From assembly GCF_900489465.1 (NCBI RefSeq), contig NZ_UEFQ01000013.1, positions 62,001-126,000 of the forward strand: a stretch of DNA of 64,000 nucleotides. Direction: 5' to 3'. The notes under the pieces were generated by a model that saw only the letters and a list, made by a program, of their open reading frames with translations, did not search any database and was not told where the DNA came from. Both the position numbers and the translations under genes were made by a program. Source of the stretch: Aequorivita sp. CIP111184. GTDB lineage: Bacteria; Bacteroidota; Bacteroidia; Flavobacteriales; Flavobacteriaceae. Position 1 is the first letter of the stretch. Every line of letters starts with the position of its first letter. Below are positions 17,977 to 31,000 of the stretch, in pieces.

Positions 17977-18467
17977 TACAGTAGGTATAGGGAATCATAA
18001 AAGCCAAGCCAACTTACCAAATAGGCGACCATCAAAAAAAGAGAAATATAGCCTGCTAAAGGGATGTTCTTGTTCTTTTTCTTCAACAGTTTGGATAAAG
18101 CAAGGTGAAGAACGAATGTAAACAAAATAGAGAACACAAAGAAATTGATAAATGCTCCCGTTGGAAAGCAAAGGGCAAAAGCAATAAAGAAAAGTATGTC
18201 CCCCAAGCCCAGAGCTTCCTTTAAAAAATTCTTTTTGAGAACCAGTTCAGCAAAAAGGTAGTTTATCAAGACTACAATCAAGACAATTCCCAGATTTATG
18301 CAAACAGAAAGTAAATAATATTCAAGGGTTGAATTCAAAAAAAACAGGTAGCTGCCAAAAATTCCAAAAAGCGGGAATAAAAAAACATATACCTGCCTAT
18401 CCTTGTGATCCTGCAAGAATATAAACGCTAGGGATATTAACAATAGGATTTTGACCAGAACAAACAT
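17976..18467 (-). CDS. A24-type prepilin peptidase, short form
   Basis: A 163-residue polytopic membrane protein (about six helices) carrying both catalytic Asp motifs of the A24 aspartic peptidases: Asp in 'QDHKDRQVY' (first loop) and the GxGD motif 'GLGDILFF'. It lacks the N-terminal methyltransferase domain with CxxC pairs present in classical PilD/GspO, so it is the core-only form. It cleaves the leader of pseudopilins at the cytoplasmic face of the inner membrane. The ATG at 18467 overlaps the pseudopilin stop (ATGA). An upstream TTG at 18470 is less likely. The substrates in this window have unusual -1 residues (Ala/Ser). Confidence 0.85.
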   Translation of the reverse strand: MFVLVKILLLISLAFIFLQDHKDRQVYVFLFPLFGIFGSYLFFLNSTLEYYLLSVCINLGIVLIVVLINYLFAELVLKKNFLKEALGLGDILFFIAFALCFPTGAFINFFVFSILFTFVLHLALSKLLKKKNKNIPLAGYISLFLMVAYLVSWLGFYDSLYLL

Positions 18468-18868
18468 CAATCCTTCGTCACTTCTTTTGGGTTACCATTC
18501 TCATCGATTTCCCAAACATTGAATATCCCGTCTCCATCAAAATCGACAATAGCTTCTGCCCTCGCTTTAAAATTACCAGTCGTAGCCTCGATTACTTCAT
18601 ATCGATAATTAGCCGTTCCGCCCTCATTAACTGTTTTAGGGGCTTCAAAATCCAGCTCGTTAAATTCCATAGTGTATTTGGAATTAAGATAACGATATTG
18701 GGTCTGGAGATTGGCTATATATTTTAACTGAATTTTTGCCTCCTGTGCCTTGGTCTTTGAAATAAGGGGCATAAACGTAGGAAGTGCCAACAAAAGGAGT
18801 ATACCTATAATAGCCAATACCAACAGCATTTCGTTTAGGGTAAAGGCGTTTATTCTCTTAAATCTCAT
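18467..18868 (-). CDS. gspG: major pseudopilin-like protein (GspG/PilA type)
   Basis: A type IV pilin-like protein of about 133 residues: short basic leader MRFKRINA, then FTLNEMLLVLAIIGILLLLALP with the conserved Glu at +5, followed by a helix and a C-terminal domain with a calcium-loop-like 'DFDGDGIFNVWEID' as in GspG. The residue before the cut site is Ala, not the usual Gly. It is the first gene of the operon. I prefer the ATG at 18868 over 18895 because a TAnnTTTG box ends at 18901, putting the predicted transcription start near 18895. Probably the main pseudopilus subunit. Confidence 0.88.
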   Translation of the reverse strand: MRFKRINAFTLNEMLLVLAIIGILLLLALPTFMPLISKTKAQEAKIQLKYIANLQTQYRYLNSKYTMEFNELDFEAPKTVNEGGTANYRYEVIEATTGNFKARAEAIVDFDGDGIFNVWEIDENGNPKEVTKD

Positions 18869-18900
18869 CGCAGTATTCAACTTATAGATTAACATGTTTC

Positions 18901-18908
18901 CAAATATA
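18901..18908 (-). promoter_or_regulatory. -7 box of the secretion operon promoter
   Basis: On the minus strand the sequence is TATATTTG, the Bacteroidota -7 consensus TAnnTTTG. No good -33 TTTG was found. The predicted start lies 5-7 nt downstream, close to 18895, which favours the shorter pseudopilin start. Confidence 0.5.
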
Positions 18909-19089
18909 TAATAAAACGTAGGAAGTATTAAATTTTTCTTAACATGAATGTGGTTAATTCAAATTCCCGAGATAAGCTTTCAAAAAAATATTTATTACTA
19001 CTATTATCAAAAGAATGTTGAGAAATCATTGTTCTTTTAAATTTTTTTTACATACAAACCATTTGTTTTAACAAAAATTTTAACTTTTA

Positions 19090-19121
19090 TTTGTTAATAA
19101 AATCTAAATGCTTTATGTTTG
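19090..19121 (+). promoter_or_regulatory. promoter of the Skp/YD/Rhs operon
   Basis: TTTG at 19090-19093, a 20-nt spacer and TATGTTTG at 19114-19121 match the Bacteroidota -33/-7 consensus. It lies about 50 nt upstream of the OmpH-like gene and faces away from the secretion operon promoter. The 270-nt divergent region holds both. Confidence 0.6.
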
Positions 19122-19169
19122 AATGTTCCCTTTTTTGAAAATCGATAATTCGTATTTTAAACAATATCC

Positions 19170-19703
19170 ATGAATAAAATTTCTTTGTCCCTTGCTCTAA
19201 TTGCGCTTATTCTTAGCATTAGTTCTTTTTTTTATTTTAAATCAGATTCAGAATTGGTTTATGTAGACATTAATAAATTAATGGATGGCTATAAACGAAC
19301 CTCAATTGAGAAATCTAAGTTTGAAGAAAAGGCAAAACTGATGCAATCTAATGTGGACAGTTTGGTCGCTGATTGGCAAAATGAACTTAAGATTTATGAA
19401 AAAGAACGATTGTCCTTGTCGAAAAAGGAACAAGAACTTAAAGAGGAACTTTTGGGAAATAAGCAGGAACGAATAAATAATTATCAAAAAGCAATTCAGG
19501 GCAAGATAAAAGAAGAAGATCAAAAAGGATCCCAGACAATTCTAAACGATATCAACGATTATGTCAAGGAATACGGAGAAAAACATAAATATAGAATCAT
19601 ATTTGGCGCTAGCGGGTCAGGGAATATAATGTTTGCTAACGAAAAGTCTGATTTAACAGAGGAAATTTTGGATGGTCTAAACAAGGAATTTTTAGGCAAA
19701 TAA
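19170..19703 (+). CDS. OmpH/Skp-like periplasmic chaperone
   Basis: A 177-residue protein with an N-terminal hydrophobic anchor or signal (residues 5-23), the OmpH opening 'LVYVDINKLMDGYK', a long charged coiled coil (about 45-125, K/E/Q-rich) and the closing segment 'YVKEYGEKHKYRIIFGASGSGNIMFANEKSDLTEEILDGLNKEF', the standard Skp end. Skp chaperones carry unfolded outer-membrane or secreted proteins across the periplasm with coiled-coil tentacles. As first gene of the operon with the giant YD/Rhs proteins it is probably their dedicated chaperone, not the housekeeping copy. That specificity is inference. Confidence 0.85.
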   Translation: MNKISLSLALIALILSISSFFYFKSDSELVYVDINKLMDGYKRTSIEKSKFEEKAKLMQSNVDSLVADWQNELKIYEKERLSLSKKEQELKEELLGNKQERINNYQKAIQGKIKEEDQKGSQTILNDINDYVKEYGEKHKYRIIFGASGSGNIMFANEKSDLTEEILDGLNKEFLGK

Positions 19704-19710
19704 TAAAAAT

Positions 19711-20328
19711 ATGTTTGAGAAAAAAATATTTTTTTCCATAATGACCTTATTTCTTTTGTGTTCCTGTAAACAAAAAGAATTTAATGATATTGATGAAATG
19801 ATTACTTATTTAAAAATGCCAATTAATGGATATTTCCAAAGTAAAAATATTAATGGAATTCATTTTGAATTAATGTATCAGCCAACAGACATTCTAGTTT
19901 ATAGGGAGCTTGACAGTGCATATAGTAAAAGTCTCATAAATTTAGTTAGAGAAAAATATGCCAAAAATTTATATTTCAATTTAAGTATTTCTAAAGAAGG
20001 TGGCGAACTTTTAAATAAGGTGCCTCAAAACACTGATGATTTTGGAGCTTTGTTAACACAACTTTCTTTTCAAATGGACAAACGCATTCATTTGTATAAT
20101 AATAAAAAAGATACAATTGAATTAGCTGATTATGTATATCCGAGGATGTATGGGATGAGTAAAACAACTTCAATATTATTTGTTTTCCCAAAAAATGATG
20201 AATTTTTGAATAGTGAATATTTAAATTTTACTATTGAAGATATAGGATTAAAAACTGGGGAAATCAAATTTAAAATAAAATCGAATGACATTAAAAATGA
20301 ACCAAAGCTCATTTTTCCAAAATCTTAA
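19711..20328 (+). CDS. hypothetical lipoprotein
   Basis: A 205-residue protein with a lipoprotein signal (MFEKKIFFSIMTLFLLCSC). The mature part is a small alpha/beta domain with no motif I recognise. It starts seven bases after the Skp-like gene and ends 21 bases before the 2562-aa YD protein, so it is a component of the same operon. It could be an immunity or assembly lipoprotein for the Rhs system. Composition is AT-rich like the rest of the island. Confidence 0.6.
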   Translation: MFEKKIFFSIMTLFLLCSCKQKEFNDIDEMITYLKMPINGYFQSKNINGIHFELMYQPTDILVYRELDSAYSKSLINLVREKYAKNLYFNLSISKEGGELLNKVPQNTDDFGALLTQLSFQMDKRIHLYNNKKDTIELADYVYPRMYGMSKTTSILFVFPKNDEFLNSEYLNFTIEDIGLKTGEIKFKIKSNDIKNEPKLIFPKS

Positions 20329-20349
20329 TTTATTCATAATACTCTTCCA

Positions 20350-23300
20350 ATGAAATATCGAAAGCCACCAACAAAAGGGATCAGTGTTTTTTTTATCATA
20401 ATATTTTTTGCGGTCTCCTCCATTACAAATAATGGATTTGCGCAGGGTTCGGGGCCAAGTTCTCCTGAAGCGCAAGGTTTTGAGCCAGTGGATGCAACAG
20501 ACATGGTAAATTTAGCTACAGGAGATATTTCTTACGTTCTTCCTTTGATGTCAATTGATGGTTATCCAATTAATCTTTCATATCACGCTGGGATTACACC
20601 AGATTTGGATGCCTCCTGGGTTGGTCTTGGATGGTATTTAAATCCTGGTGCCATAAATAGAGATGTAACCGGAACCCCGGATGACTGGAAAAGTGGTGTA
20701 GGAGTTAATTTCACTTCTTATAACAATACAGAGACTTATTATGGTATCACATTAGATGTGGGATTTGTCAATAATGCTCAAGTGGGTGTGGGAATGAACT
20801 GGGGCGCTGGTAAAGGGGTTTCTGGATCAGTAAGAGCTTCCGTTGGTCCAATGATGGGTGATGTGTTTAATGCCTCTGTAGGTGTCTCAGCGGACACTTA
20901 TGGAAATGTAAATGCAAATGCAAGTGTTGGGGTCTCCATAGGAAGTTATGGTGCTGGTGCATCCGTATCATATTCGCTGAGCCAAGGGAGATTTTTAGGA
21001 GCAAGTATCGGGGCAGGAGTAAAAACTGGAGACCATGGCTTTGTTGGTGTGGGCGCTTCTTTTGGATTTGATGGGGGTTTTTCTATTGGGGCAGGATTTG
21101 GAGGAACTTATGGCGAAAATTATTCGGGCGATAAACAGGCTTCAGGTGGAGTTGGTATGGGGTCTGCAAGTTTTTCTTCCGGTGATTATTCAGTAAGTCA
21201 GCAAACAACCGCATTTGCAGCACCCTTCTATATTGGTCCAATCTCAATTACTCTGGGTTTTAGCAGAAAAAAGGTAAAATACTCTCTTCGTAAAGGTTTT
21301 GTTACAAACGACTGGGGAGTGCTTTATGCAAATGATTATGGAGGTTCAAATGGAATGACAAGTGGAACTTCACAAGCAGATGGACAAGATGGATCTAATG
21401 GTTTTAATGATTATATGAAAAGAACTAAGAGCTTTGATATATATGAAACTAGAATTCCACAGGGTGAAGAAGAATTTATTGCCGACTATTCCAAGGACAT
21501 AGAGAATATAAATTTCACATTTGCAGGGTATGACAATTATAGCGTTTCTGCGCAAGGTTTGAGTGGTTCTATAAAACCAAAACTTTTTCAAAACATTCCC
21601 ATTTTTGGCAAGGGTGAGCGGACTACGAATGCATCTAATGAGGATATTCATGTGTTCTGGCATCATGGGGTTGAAGGTACTCCACGAAGAGCGTTGGGCA
21701 ATGATCTCCATTTCTATTTTGAAAATCAATTTACTAGTAATGAAACAGTACCCTCTTCTAACGGCACTATTGCTGGAGGAGGCAATGATCTCGATGATTT
21801 TGTAAATAATGAAAACTTGAATGCAGTTGGTTTTTCAAGTGGTTCGCAAACATATAATCGAAGGGCTAAAACACCGTCCTATATTGAGGTTTTTACCAAT
21901 GAGCAAATTTTTGATGGTACAGCACAAAGCCATGGACTAATTACTCCATCTAATATAGCTGATAATTCTAGAAATAATAAAGCGTTTTTCTCACCTGAAG
22001 GGATTGGTGCATATAAAATTACTTCGCCTGATGGTAAAACCTATCATTATGCATTACCGGTTTATCATTTTGAACAAGTACAGAGAAACCTTATTGAATC
22101 TAAAGAAAGCCCTTTGGGAACCACTTCAAAGGCCAAAGAAAAAAGACAATATACCAAATTTGCAACACATTGGACATTGACTGCAATCACAGGATCCGAT
22201 TATTATGACACCAATGGAAATAATAAAGTAGATGAGGCTGATTTTGGGTATTGGGTGGAATTAGAATATGGGAAGTGGACTGATGGTATGGTGTGGCGCA
22301 CGCCTTATGAAAGTAATATTTATAATTACAGTACTAATTTAACAAATGATGTCGAGGAAAAGGATAAAGGATATTACCAGTTCGGACGGAAACAACTTTA
22401 TTATCTTGATAAAATTAAAACACGAAACCAAACAGCTATATTTATAAAAAGTCTTCGTTATGATGCTATTGGGAAAACGCTAGATTTTAGGCATCAAGGT
22501 TCTGGATATGATAGTAATGGATATTTGCAAACAAGTGGGGGTAATTCAGGAATGAACCAAACTGAAAGTATTCACGTAAGGGAGACAGAAGTAAATTATC
22601 CAAGAGAATATAGCCTCAAATTAGATAAAATAGTTATGTTTAAAACCTCTGATGCAAATCAGCTAGTTAAAACTAATCCCGGTTATTTAGGCTCTGGTTT
22701 AATGGATGGTGGATATGATAGGGATGATTATCATAAACCTAAATGGGAATCCCCTCTTTATGAAGAAGAATATGGGGATAAAAATTCATTTGAATACTCT
22801 CTACATAATGAAAGTCTTGTTTTTGATGTTAATGATGTTTCACAAAGTTTTATTCAACAACATGCTTTAAAAGTAGTGGAATTTGACCACGATTATACAC
22901 TTGCAAAAAAATCACCTACTTCCCCCTCAGGTGTTCACAATAAAAATGTTCACAGAGGAAAGCTAACTCTAAATAAATTAATGTTTAAAGGTAGAGGCGG
23001 TTATAATTATCTTCCTCCATATAAATTTGATTATTATTTAAAAGGAATGACCAATGTTGATTATCAACAAATTTTAGCAAGTAATTATAATTCTCCAAGC
23101 GCCTATGAGAGAGCTAAAAGGCAGATTGTGGATAATTGGGGTTTTATGAGAGGTAGAGAAGGAGGGGAAGATCGCGTGAAAGGGTGGAGCTTAAAGGAAA
23201 TAACAATGCCTACAGGTGCCAAGATTAATATTGATTATGAGGAAGATAATTATTGGATAGAAGCATTCGGGCGAAGATTTTGGCAAGAAGATATAGAAAT

Positions 23301-26300
23301 TAAAATTATTTCTCAATCAGATAATTGGAAAATCTATGTAAAAAACCAAGAAGGTCTTTTAGAGCGCTATAAAACAAATTTCACTCAATATTTCAAGATG
23401 AATGATAAAGTGTATTTTGATTTATGGATATGCCATAAACGAAAAAAGAGCGGTAATTATAAGGAATCTTGGTTCGATTTAAACCCTTCAGTGAATAATC
23501 TCTCCATTTGTACAGTGGAGAGCTCAGCCATAAATCAGGTTGTTTTTACTATTCCTAAAAACCTTACATCATACGACGTAGATGATTGGAACGATAGCGA
23601 AATTGGATTTGTTAATAGATGGTTTCATAATGATGGCTTAGAGAGCGGAAGACACAAAAGGAATAGTTGTCCTGAGCAAATGCGAAATGGACAAAAACAT
23701 CATATAATTACTCACAAACTATTAGCTCCAAGAGTTCCGGAAGATCAATCAGGGGGTGGTTTGCGAGTAGCTAAACTTAAAACTACTGATATTACCTCTG
23801 GGACTAAATATTTTGCAACCTATGACTATAATTTTCCAGTGGGCCATGATAAAGAAGGGAGGTCTTCTGGAATTACATCATACGCTCCAATAGATGGTTT
23901 AAAATATGTGCCATATCAAACAGAACTTCCTCCGCCCGGAGTAATGTATGAATATGTAACTATGACGGAGAGAGCCGCTGATGGTGATTTTGATGTGCAA
24001 ACTAGATATCACCAGCACGTTTTGCAACCCATTTTTGATATTTTTAACCCTAATTTGGAGATGGCACCTACGGGCTCAGGATTTTCTGCCCCAGAAGAAG
24101 ATCGTATTTTTTGGGCAAATGTAGTTGAAAATGCTAATGGTCTAGATGGTACAGGTAGTAAAAGAGTGCAAGCACGAAAAATCGATTTGGCTATTAATAC
24201 TGCTTTAATGGGTCAAATTAAGTCTATTGAAACGATTAACAAATATGGACAAGTGTTATTCCGCAGTGAAAATGAATATATAAATGGAAGTTTCCTAGAA
24301 CAACAAGAACCTAATAAAGGGATAATTGGAGAGAGCTTTCATTCGATGAAAACCATATTTAAAACTGATAGTGATGGGACTGTTCAAAACGATAATAACT
24401 ATCCTAAGAGACTATTAAGCATCTCCTCTAAGAGAGAATATAATAATATGCTTAAAAGAACCCGCACTTATTCCCTTAACCAAGAGATAACAACAATATA
24501 TTCCGAAGTAGATGAATGGCTGGGGAGCTTTAGAATAAGTGAAACGACTTTGGCAGACGGTACAGAACAGCGTTCAGTAAGGTTTCCAGCATACAGCTAC
24601 CAAGGATATTCTACAATGAGGGCAAAGACATTGGATCCCAACAATAAGAATATGCTTAATCAAGAAGCATTTTCATATTCAGAGATTAAGAATGGGGCTG
24701 GTATCTGGAAAACTATTGCTGCAAACGTAAATACCTGGAACAACAATTGGAGTTATAGAGACGCCTACGGTGCTCAAACCAATTCGGGGCCTCCTGTATG
24801 GAGAAAACATCGAAGTTATGTCTGGAAAGAAGGTGTTGATTTGGATGGAGCCTTTATAACTAATGTAAATGCAAATAATCAATACTTTGATTGGAACAAC
24901 GGTACGGGTAGCTCTACTAAATGGCAGAGAGTTTCCGAAATTACACGCTATGATCATTTCTCCCAACCATTGGAAATAAAAGATATTAATGATAATTACC
25001 TTTCATCAAAAATGTCCGCGGATAATACCAAAGTTTTAGCCGCTGGTAACGCCCGGATGACAGAGATTTATTTTTCAAGCGCAGAAAGAGTACTATCTGG
25101 AAATCAATTTGAAGGAGAGGTTCGGGGAGCTAATTTTATAACCGATGAGGCTTCGCATGCTGGATTTTACTCCGTAAAAAATAGCTCAATAAATGACAAG
25201 GTCTTTGAAGTAGTTTCAGCATCTAACACACCAATGCGAACTGGTATGTACAAGGTGTCTTTCTGGGCCGCTGTACAAGAGGGCTATAATGAGAGCCACG
25301 CATATTTTAACGGCGTCAAACTAACTCCGCAAGAAAAAATTATTGCAGGATGTTGGGAGTTACGTAATTACTATTTTAATTATACAGGGGGTGGACTGAA
25401 TGTATATATTAAGAATAGTCAGCATATTAATCAGTATTTTGATGATTTTCGTTTACATCCAGTGGCTGTTTCCCTTACCTCCTATATATATGATATTAAG
25501 AATGATGATTTATTGTTCATGCTTGATGCAAATAATTTGGCCTCCGCCTTTAGATATGATAATGCAGGTAGACTAATTAAATCTTATACTGAATCTCCGA
25601 ACGACAACGATTTCTTGGGCGGATTCAAAGTAATAAGTAAGAACAGCTATAAATATACCGATGCTGGAGCATCGGTAGATATATACTCTGATCAAATAAA
25701 CTGGTATGAATGTTTAGATGAGATTCCAAATGATGATCTCCCATGTGAATACATAGGCGATCCAAATTATCCAGATTCAGATGGAGACGGGCTGCCCGAT
25801 ATTTGTGATGATGACTGTGACAATGATGGAATTCTCGATGATGTTCCTGATAATTGCTTATGTATATATAATCCAGATCAAAGTGATACTGATGGTGATG
25901 GAATTGGGGATGCTTGTGATGATGATTGTGACAATGATGGTGTTCCAGACAATGCACCCGATAATTGTCCCTGTACGGCAAATGCCAATCAACAGGATTC
26001 CGATGGAGACGGAATTGGTGATGTTTGCGACCCAACCCCACTCGGTGATGAAGATGGCGATGGTATCCCTGATCCAAATGACAACTGTCCGGTGGTGCCA
26101 AATCCAGGGCAAGAAAATTCCGATGGAGATACTTTTGGTGACGTATGTGATAACTGTCCATATACCATAAATGAAGATCAGTCAGATATTGATGAGGATG
26201 GTGTTGGCGACGTATGTGATAATTGTCCCACAGATTATAATCCACAGCAATTAGACGCAGATGATGATGGTATTGGTGATGTATGCGATAACTGTCGTTA

Positions 26301-28038
26301 TAGTTGTAATCCTGACCAAATTGATACTGATGGGGATGGAATTGGAGACACATGTGATAATTGTATTTATACTCCAAATTCAGATCAAGAAGATCTAGAT
26401 TGTGATGGGATTGGAGACGCTTGCGACACTGAGATTAATTTGGATATAGATGGGGATGGTTTTATTAACTGTATAGATACCTGTCCAAACATTTATAATC
26501 CTGACCAAAGCGATACAAGTCAATGCGATAATTCTACCGATTGTGGTCTTATTGACACGGATGGAGATGGAGAATATGACTGGTGTGATCCTTGTCCTAA
26601 TAACCCAGATCCTAACTGTGATAGTCCTTGTGACAATTGTGGTACAACAGATACCGATGGAGATGGTATATATGACGATTGTGATAATTGTCCAACGGAA
26701 TATAACCCAAATCAGGCGGATCAGGACAATGATGGCCTGGGTGATGCCTGCGATGAGGATTGTGGCCCTGACTTTGATCATGACGGTATTGGGAATTATT
26801 GTGATAATTGTCCGTCCCTAACTAATTATGACCAACTTGACCAAGATAATGATGGAGTGGGAGATGTCTGTGATAATTGTCCTACCCAATTTAATCCAAA
26901 TCAAGCGGATCAAGATAATAATGGTATTGGGGATGTTTGCGATCCAAACTGTGGCCCTGATGATGACGGTGATGGTATTGGTAATTTATGTGATAATTGT
27001 CCAACCATTGCTAATCCATTACAAGAAGATTCCGATGGTGACGGTATTGGAGATGCTTGTGATACAAATTGTGGTCCTGATCGAGATGGTGATGGTATTG
27101 GTGATATATGTGACAACTGTCCTACTAAACCTAACCCATTACAGGAAGATTCTGATGGTGATGATATTGGGGATATTTGTGATAATTGCCCAAATGACCC
27201 AAATACTTCACAGTTAGATACTGATGCTGATACTGTTGGAGATATTTGTGATAATTGTCCCTTGGTTCCTAATACTAATCAAATAGATTCAGACGGGGAT
27301 GGTATAGGAGATGCATGTGAAGGTATTAATTACATTAACACCAACACTATAGGTGGATCGGGATGGACATTACTACTTATAATGGATGAATCACAATGCA
27401 ATGTAAACGATTATATGCTTGATTTGATTAGATCGTCATCTGGTTATTATGGCACTCCATTTTATGTTCATGATGGTATAGGGAACGGTGGTGGGAATTA
27501 CCCACAACCTGGCGAATTTGGGGAAGATGTAATAGCCTACAGGACTGAGAATCATTTCAGTAATATAGTTAAGCTTATAATTACAGATATTGAAATCAAT
27601 GTAGGGCCATTGGATTATTCTGAGCTTTACATGGAATTTGATGGGACAAAAATTCAGTTGTCCGATTTACCTTATACCATTAACAGTGGCGATTTCCAAA
27701 ACTTCCCTTCTCCAGATGGATCGGCTTTTAGTATTCCTAAATTACAAGTTAAATATAATGCTGATTTTTGTAACATACCTAATAGAACTAATACACTCCT
27801 TAACTTTAAATTTGAATTTGAATTGAGCGATGGATCTAGAATTAATTGGGATAGCGAAAGAAATCGGCCTTTGCAATATGGAAACCTTCTTAGATTTATA
27901 TTTAGTGGTGGAAATCAGTCATCGGCGAAAGATATAGCAAAAGATCTGGGTATAGATGTCTCACAAGCTATTCCAGGTACTATTATCGTCCAAGATGAAA
28001 ATGGCAACATTGTTTCTATATATAACATAAACGATTAA
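20350..28038 (+). CDS. giant SpvB/YD-like exported protein with thrombospondin type 3 repeats
   Basis: A 2562-residue protein. It has a signal peptide (residues about 8-35), then the SpvB/TcdB-like opening '[55 protein letters not shown]'. A Gly/Ser-rich repetitive segment at about 135-310 ('[31 protein letters not shown]') may be a beta-solenoid or a passenger insertion. A long YD-type scaffold runs to about residue 1780. From about 1807 to 2323 there is a chain of Ca-binding thrombospondin type 3 repeats ([14 protein letters not shown]). The last 240 residues form a unique domain. It has no Rhs core or toxin tip. It is four bases upstream of the Rhs gene, so the two are translated together and may form one complex, as TcB/TcC-type proteins do. 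No type IX sorting domain is visible at the C-terminus. Confidence 0.85.
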   Translation: MKYRKPPTKGISVFFIIIFFAVSSITNNGFAQGSGPSSPEAQGFEPVDATDMVNLATGDISYVLPLMSIDGYPINLSYHAGITPDLDASWVGLGWYLNPGAINRDVTGTPDDWKSGVGVNFTSYNNTETYYGITLDVGFVNNAQVGVGMNWGAGKGVSGSVRASVGPMMGDVFNASVGVSADTYGNVNANASVGVSIGSYGAGASVSYSLSQGRFLGASIGAGVKTGDHGFVGVGASFGFDGGFSIGAGFGGTYGENYSGDKQASGGVGMGSASFSSGDYSVSQQTTAFAAPFYIGPISITLGFSRKKVKYSLRKGFVTNDWGVLYANDYGGSNGMTSGTSQADGQDGSNGFNDYMKRTKSFDIYETRIPQGEEEFIADYSKDIENINFTFAGYDNYSVSAQGLSGSIKPKLFQNIPIFGKGERTTNASNEDIHVFWHHGVEGTPRRALGNDLHFYFENQFTSNETVPSSNGTIAGGGNDLDDFVNNENLNAVGFSSGSQTYNRRAKTPSYIEVFTNEQIFDGTAQSHGLITPSNIADNSRNNKAFFSPEGIGAYKITSPDGKTYHYALPVYHFEQVQRNLIESKESPLGTTSKAKEKRQYTKFATHWTLTAITGSDYYDTNGNNKVDEADFGYWVELEYGKWTDGMVWRTPYESNIYNYSTNLTNDVEEKDKGYYQFGRKQLYYLDKIKTRNQTAIFIKSLRYDAIGKTLDFRHQGSGYDSNGYLQTSGGNSGMNQTESIHVRETEVNYPREYSLKLDKIVMFKTSDANQLVKTNPGYLGSGLMDGGYDRDDYHKPKWESPLYEEEYGDKNSFEYSLHNESLVFDVNDVSQSFIQQHALKVVEFDHDYTLAKKSPTSPSGVHNKNVHRGKLTLNKLMFKGRGGYNYLPPYKFDYYLKGMTNVDYQQILASNYNSPSAYERAKRQIVDNWGFMRGREGGEDRVKGWSLKEITMPTGAKINIDYEEDNYWIEAFGRRFWQEDIEIKIISQSDNWKIYVKNQEGLLERYKTNFTQYFKMNDKVYFDLWICHKRKKSGNYKESWFDLNPSVNNLSICTVESSAINQVVFTIPKNLTSYDVDDWNDSEIGFVNRWFHNDGLESGRHKRNSCPEQMRNGQKHHIITHKLLAPRVPEDQSGGGLRVAKLKTTDITSGTKYFATYDYNFPVGHDKEGRSSGITSYAPIDGLKYVPYQTELPPPGVMYEYVTMTERAADGDFDVQTRYHQHVLQPIFDIFNPNLEMAPTGSGFSAPEEDRIFWANVVENANGLDGTGSKRVQARKIDLAINTALMGQIKSIETINKYGQVLFRSENEYINGSFLEQQEPNKGIIGESFHSMKTIFKTDSDGTVQNDNNYPKRLLSISSKREYNNMLKRTRTYSLNQEITTIYSEVDEWLGSFRISETTLADGTEQRSVRFPAYSYQGYSTMRAKTLDPNNKNMLNQEAFSYSEIKNGAGIWKTIAANVNTWNNNWSYRDAYGAQTNSGPPVWRKHRSYVWKEGVDLDGAFITNVNANNQYFDWNNGTGSSTKWQRVSEITRYDHFSQPLEIKDINDNYLSSKMSADNTKVLAAGNARMTEIYFSSAERVLSGNQFEGEVRGANFITDEASHAGFYSVKNSSINDKVFEVVSASNTPMRTGMYKVSFWAAVQEGYNESHAYFNGVKLTPQEKIIAGCWELRNYYFNYTGGGLNVYIKNSQHINQYFDDFRLHPVAVSLTSYIYDIKNDDLLFMLDANNLASAFRYDNAGRLIKSYTESPNDNDFLGGFKVISKNSYKYTDAGASVDIYSDQINWYECLDEIPNDDLPCEYIGDPNYPDSDGDGLPDICDDDCDNDGILDDVPDNCLCIYNPDQSDTDGDGIGDACDDDCDNDGVPDNAPDNCPCTANANQQDSDGDGIGDVCDPTPLGDEDGDGIPDPNDNCPVVPNPGQENSDGDTFGDVCDNCPYTINEDQSDIDEDGVGDVCDNCPTDYNPQQLDADDDGIGDVCDNCRYSCNPDQIDTDGDGIGDTCDNCIYTPNSDQEDLDCDGIGDACDTEINLDIDGDGFINCIDTCPNIYNPDQSDTSQCDNSTDCGLIDTDGDGEYDWCDPCPNNPDPNCDSPCDNCGTTDTDGDGIYDDCDNCPTEYNPNQADQDNDGLGDACDEDCGPDFDHDGIGNYCDNCPSLTNYDQLDQDNDGVGDVCDNCPTQFNPNQADQDNNGIGDVCDPNCGPDDDGDGIGNLCDNCPTIANPLQEDSDGDGIGDACDTNCGPDRDGDGIGDICDNCPTKPNPLQEDSDGDDIGDICDNCPNDPNTSQLDTDADTVGDICDNCPLVPNTNQIDSDGDGIGDACEGINYINTNTIGGSGWTLLLIMDESQCNVNDYMLDLIRSSSGYYGTPFYVHDGIGNGGGNYPQPGEFGEDVIAYRTENHFSNIVKLIITDIEINVGPLDYSELYMEFDGTKIQLSDLPYTINSGDFQNFPSPDGSAFSIPKLQVKYNADFCNIPNRTNTLLNFKFEFELSDGSRINWDSERNRPLQYGNLLRFIFSGGNQSSAKDIAKDLGIDVSQAIPGTIIVQDENGNIVSIYNIND

Positions 28039-28042
28039 GAAT

Positions 28043-31000
28043 ATGAACATCAAAAATCATATAATCTTTGGAATCATTACTTTTTGCTTTTTCTTCATAG
28101 GTTCATTAGAGGCTCAAAACTTCAATCTTCCAGATGCTCCATTTTTGGGTGAAGGCGGGTATAATCAAACCTCGGGTATAAGTTTTGATTTGTACGGAAA
28201 TCCTGTGGGCAAAGGAAAGGGATATTTTAACAGTTTAGGAAAGGGTACACAATCTCTTTCGTGGGATGTTTTGACTGGAAAAGTCTGGGGTAATCAACTA
28301 CTTTATGACCGTCAAGGAAGACCAGCTTTTCGAACACTCAGCGCTCCTACAGGTACTAATCTTTCCTATTCAAACACCTTTATTCTAAACGGAAGCGGAT
28401 CAAGCTATAACACCACTGACTTCGATGGGCCTGGGACAGTAGTAAATCCCTTACCTGTCAATTCCAACTCACAATTAGGGGCTTATTACAGCAATGGCAA
28501 CAACTCCAACCCGTATCAAGATGTTACGTCTTATCCCTTTGTTCGAACTATTTTTAGTCGGCTCAACCCAGGAAGTCAACTCCGATTATTAGGAGGAAAC
28601 AAAATATCGGGTGAATGGAAACAATCATACACATTTTCTATGCCAATGGGTAACCAAGTTCAGGCGGGGCACTGTAGCTCATATTATTTTCCGATTGATG
28701 GGAGCACTACTCGGGTTACCAAGACAATTATTCGCGATGTTCATGGAGAAGATACGGTTATTTATAAGGATAGTGATGGGAATACACTAGCGGCAGCGAG
28801 AAGTGGGGTACAAGCCAATCCCCACTGCGATGCTACCGATTTGTTTATTGGACCTCAGGGATATGTAGATATTCATATAGCCAAAAACGTAACAGAATTC
28901 AATGTGTCTGATTTTGATCCTATTGCAACAGGGGGAAGTCTAAAAGTATATAATCTTATTTCAGAAGAACTTGAAGGTACTATTACATCAAATGGTAGTA
29001 TGAATGTAACTACTGGTTTTTATCGAATTGTAGTGGCAAACACACTTTCTTATTCTACGGCACTAAATGATCCCCAGGCTCCAGTCGCCCCGGTAAAGAT
29101 AAACCACATAATTGATTATTATGACTTTAGTTTTAACCTTTATGACAAAGCGGGGAGGCTTACTTCAACCACTCAGCCAAAAGGAGGTTTGGAAAGCACT
29201 TATGCTTATAATTCACTTGGGCAGCTTTTGGAGGCCAACAGCCCCGATGAAGGAAATGCAAAATTCTTGTACCGTAAGGATGGTCAGATTCGTTTTTCTC
29301 AGAATGAACTTCAGGCGGCCAATGGTGGAGAGTTTTCATATACTAATTACGATGATCTTGGGCGTCCCATAGAAAGTGGTATTATCACGGACAAAAATGG
29401 TCCTTTGCCCCCATTCTCTGGTTTATGGGTGTATGTTGACAGCCCCACAGCTTTAGACAATTATTATAAAAAAGAAGTACATCATACAGTTTATGATATT
29501 CCAGATACGGATCTTGCTGAAATATTTACAACTAGAGATTGCCAAATGATAGGACACCATTATCAGCAAGCTTTTGTGGCTGGGAATGTAGTACAAACAT
29601 ATACTGAAGAACCATATACTTCTACTACTTGGTATAGCTATGACGTTCTTGGACGTGTAACCTGGATTGTCCAAAAAGTTGCAGGAATGCGATGTCCAAA
29701 AACTATTGACTATACATATCACCCCGCAACAGGTCAAGTAGTTCAGGTAGATTTTCAACAAAAGAATTCGGAGGAGCGATTCATACACAGATATCAATAC
29801 AATGCTGCTGGGCAGCTCATCAAAGTTTTTACGTCGCGTACTGGTTTGGACAACGATTGGAAAGAGCAAGCTAGTTATTTCTATGCTGAATCGGGGGAAC
29901 TAGTTCGAACAGTTATAGCGGAGGATCTGCAAGGAATTGATTTTGTTTATAATCTTTCTGGACAATTGAAGGCTATTAACCACCCTTCTCTTTTGTCCGC
30001 GAATGATCCTGGAGGGGATGGCGCCAATGGCATTCCTGCAGATGTCTTCGGTCTTGCCCTCGATTATTACAATGGAGATTATGCACGTACTGGAACTCCA
30101 ACTCCAATAGCTAAACAAAACATTCATGGCACAGACCAGTTTAATGGAAATTTAAAGGGATTGAGATATAATACTCAAGGATTGGGCATAACGGGTGGCA
30201 ATTTCCAGTCCTATATGTATGGATATAATAGAAATAATTGGCTAAAAGATGCAACTTATGGTTTGGGTAATATTGCCAATAATAATGGTACTTATGGCGT
30301 GAATTTTACACCAAATTCAAATGGAGATTACAGTGTGTCCAACCTCACTTACGATGCTAACGGAAATATACTTACTCTAAAACGGGATGGCTATACAGAT
30401 AGCAATGGGAGCAATAATATGGATGACTTTGACTATTCCTATACTGGAAACCGCTTGCGCGGGATAACAGATTCAGGTGATAATAGTGACACCAACCGTT
30501 ATGATGATTTGAGGGACCAGTCTGGTAATGGAGCAGACAATTATATTTACAACGAACTGGGCCAGCTCGTTTCGGACGCTCAAGGACAGAAGGTATATGA
30601 ATATAATGCCTCAGGTCTGGTTAGTCGTATTTGCACCTTTGGTGGGGGAGGGAATCCACAAATTATTTTTCTCCAGGACTTCTCACTTGCTTCAAATATT
30701 GAAGCAAATGAATGGAACCGTTCCCTTGGTGGCGATGTGAAAATTCAATATTTTGATTATATCCCAGATAATGGAACAAATTCATGCGCTTATCTCAATA
30801 GCACTTACGGTAAGAGTTTAAAGCTAGAATTATCTAACAACCAAAATGCATCCCGTTTACTGAACGTAGCTGCCGGGATTCCACATACTCTTGATTTGAA
30901 TGTTATAGTAGATCAATGGGATACTGGACAACGTCCAGCGGGATACACAATTGAAATATATAACTCTACAGGCCCTTCCATACCCGCCTCTATTCCACTC

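Noticed and set aside
25625..26377. 250-codon His-rich minus-strand ORF
   Set aside because: It is the antisense of the thrombospondin type 3 repeats; the Asp/Gly codons read as His/Tyr on the other strand. Same for other frames between 25.7 and 27.2 kb.
25770..27320. Repetitive DNA that might be read as a CRISPR or tandem-repeat array
   Set aside because: The repeats vary in length and sequence, keep one reading frame and encode calcium-binding motifs. No constant direct repeat with unique spacers.
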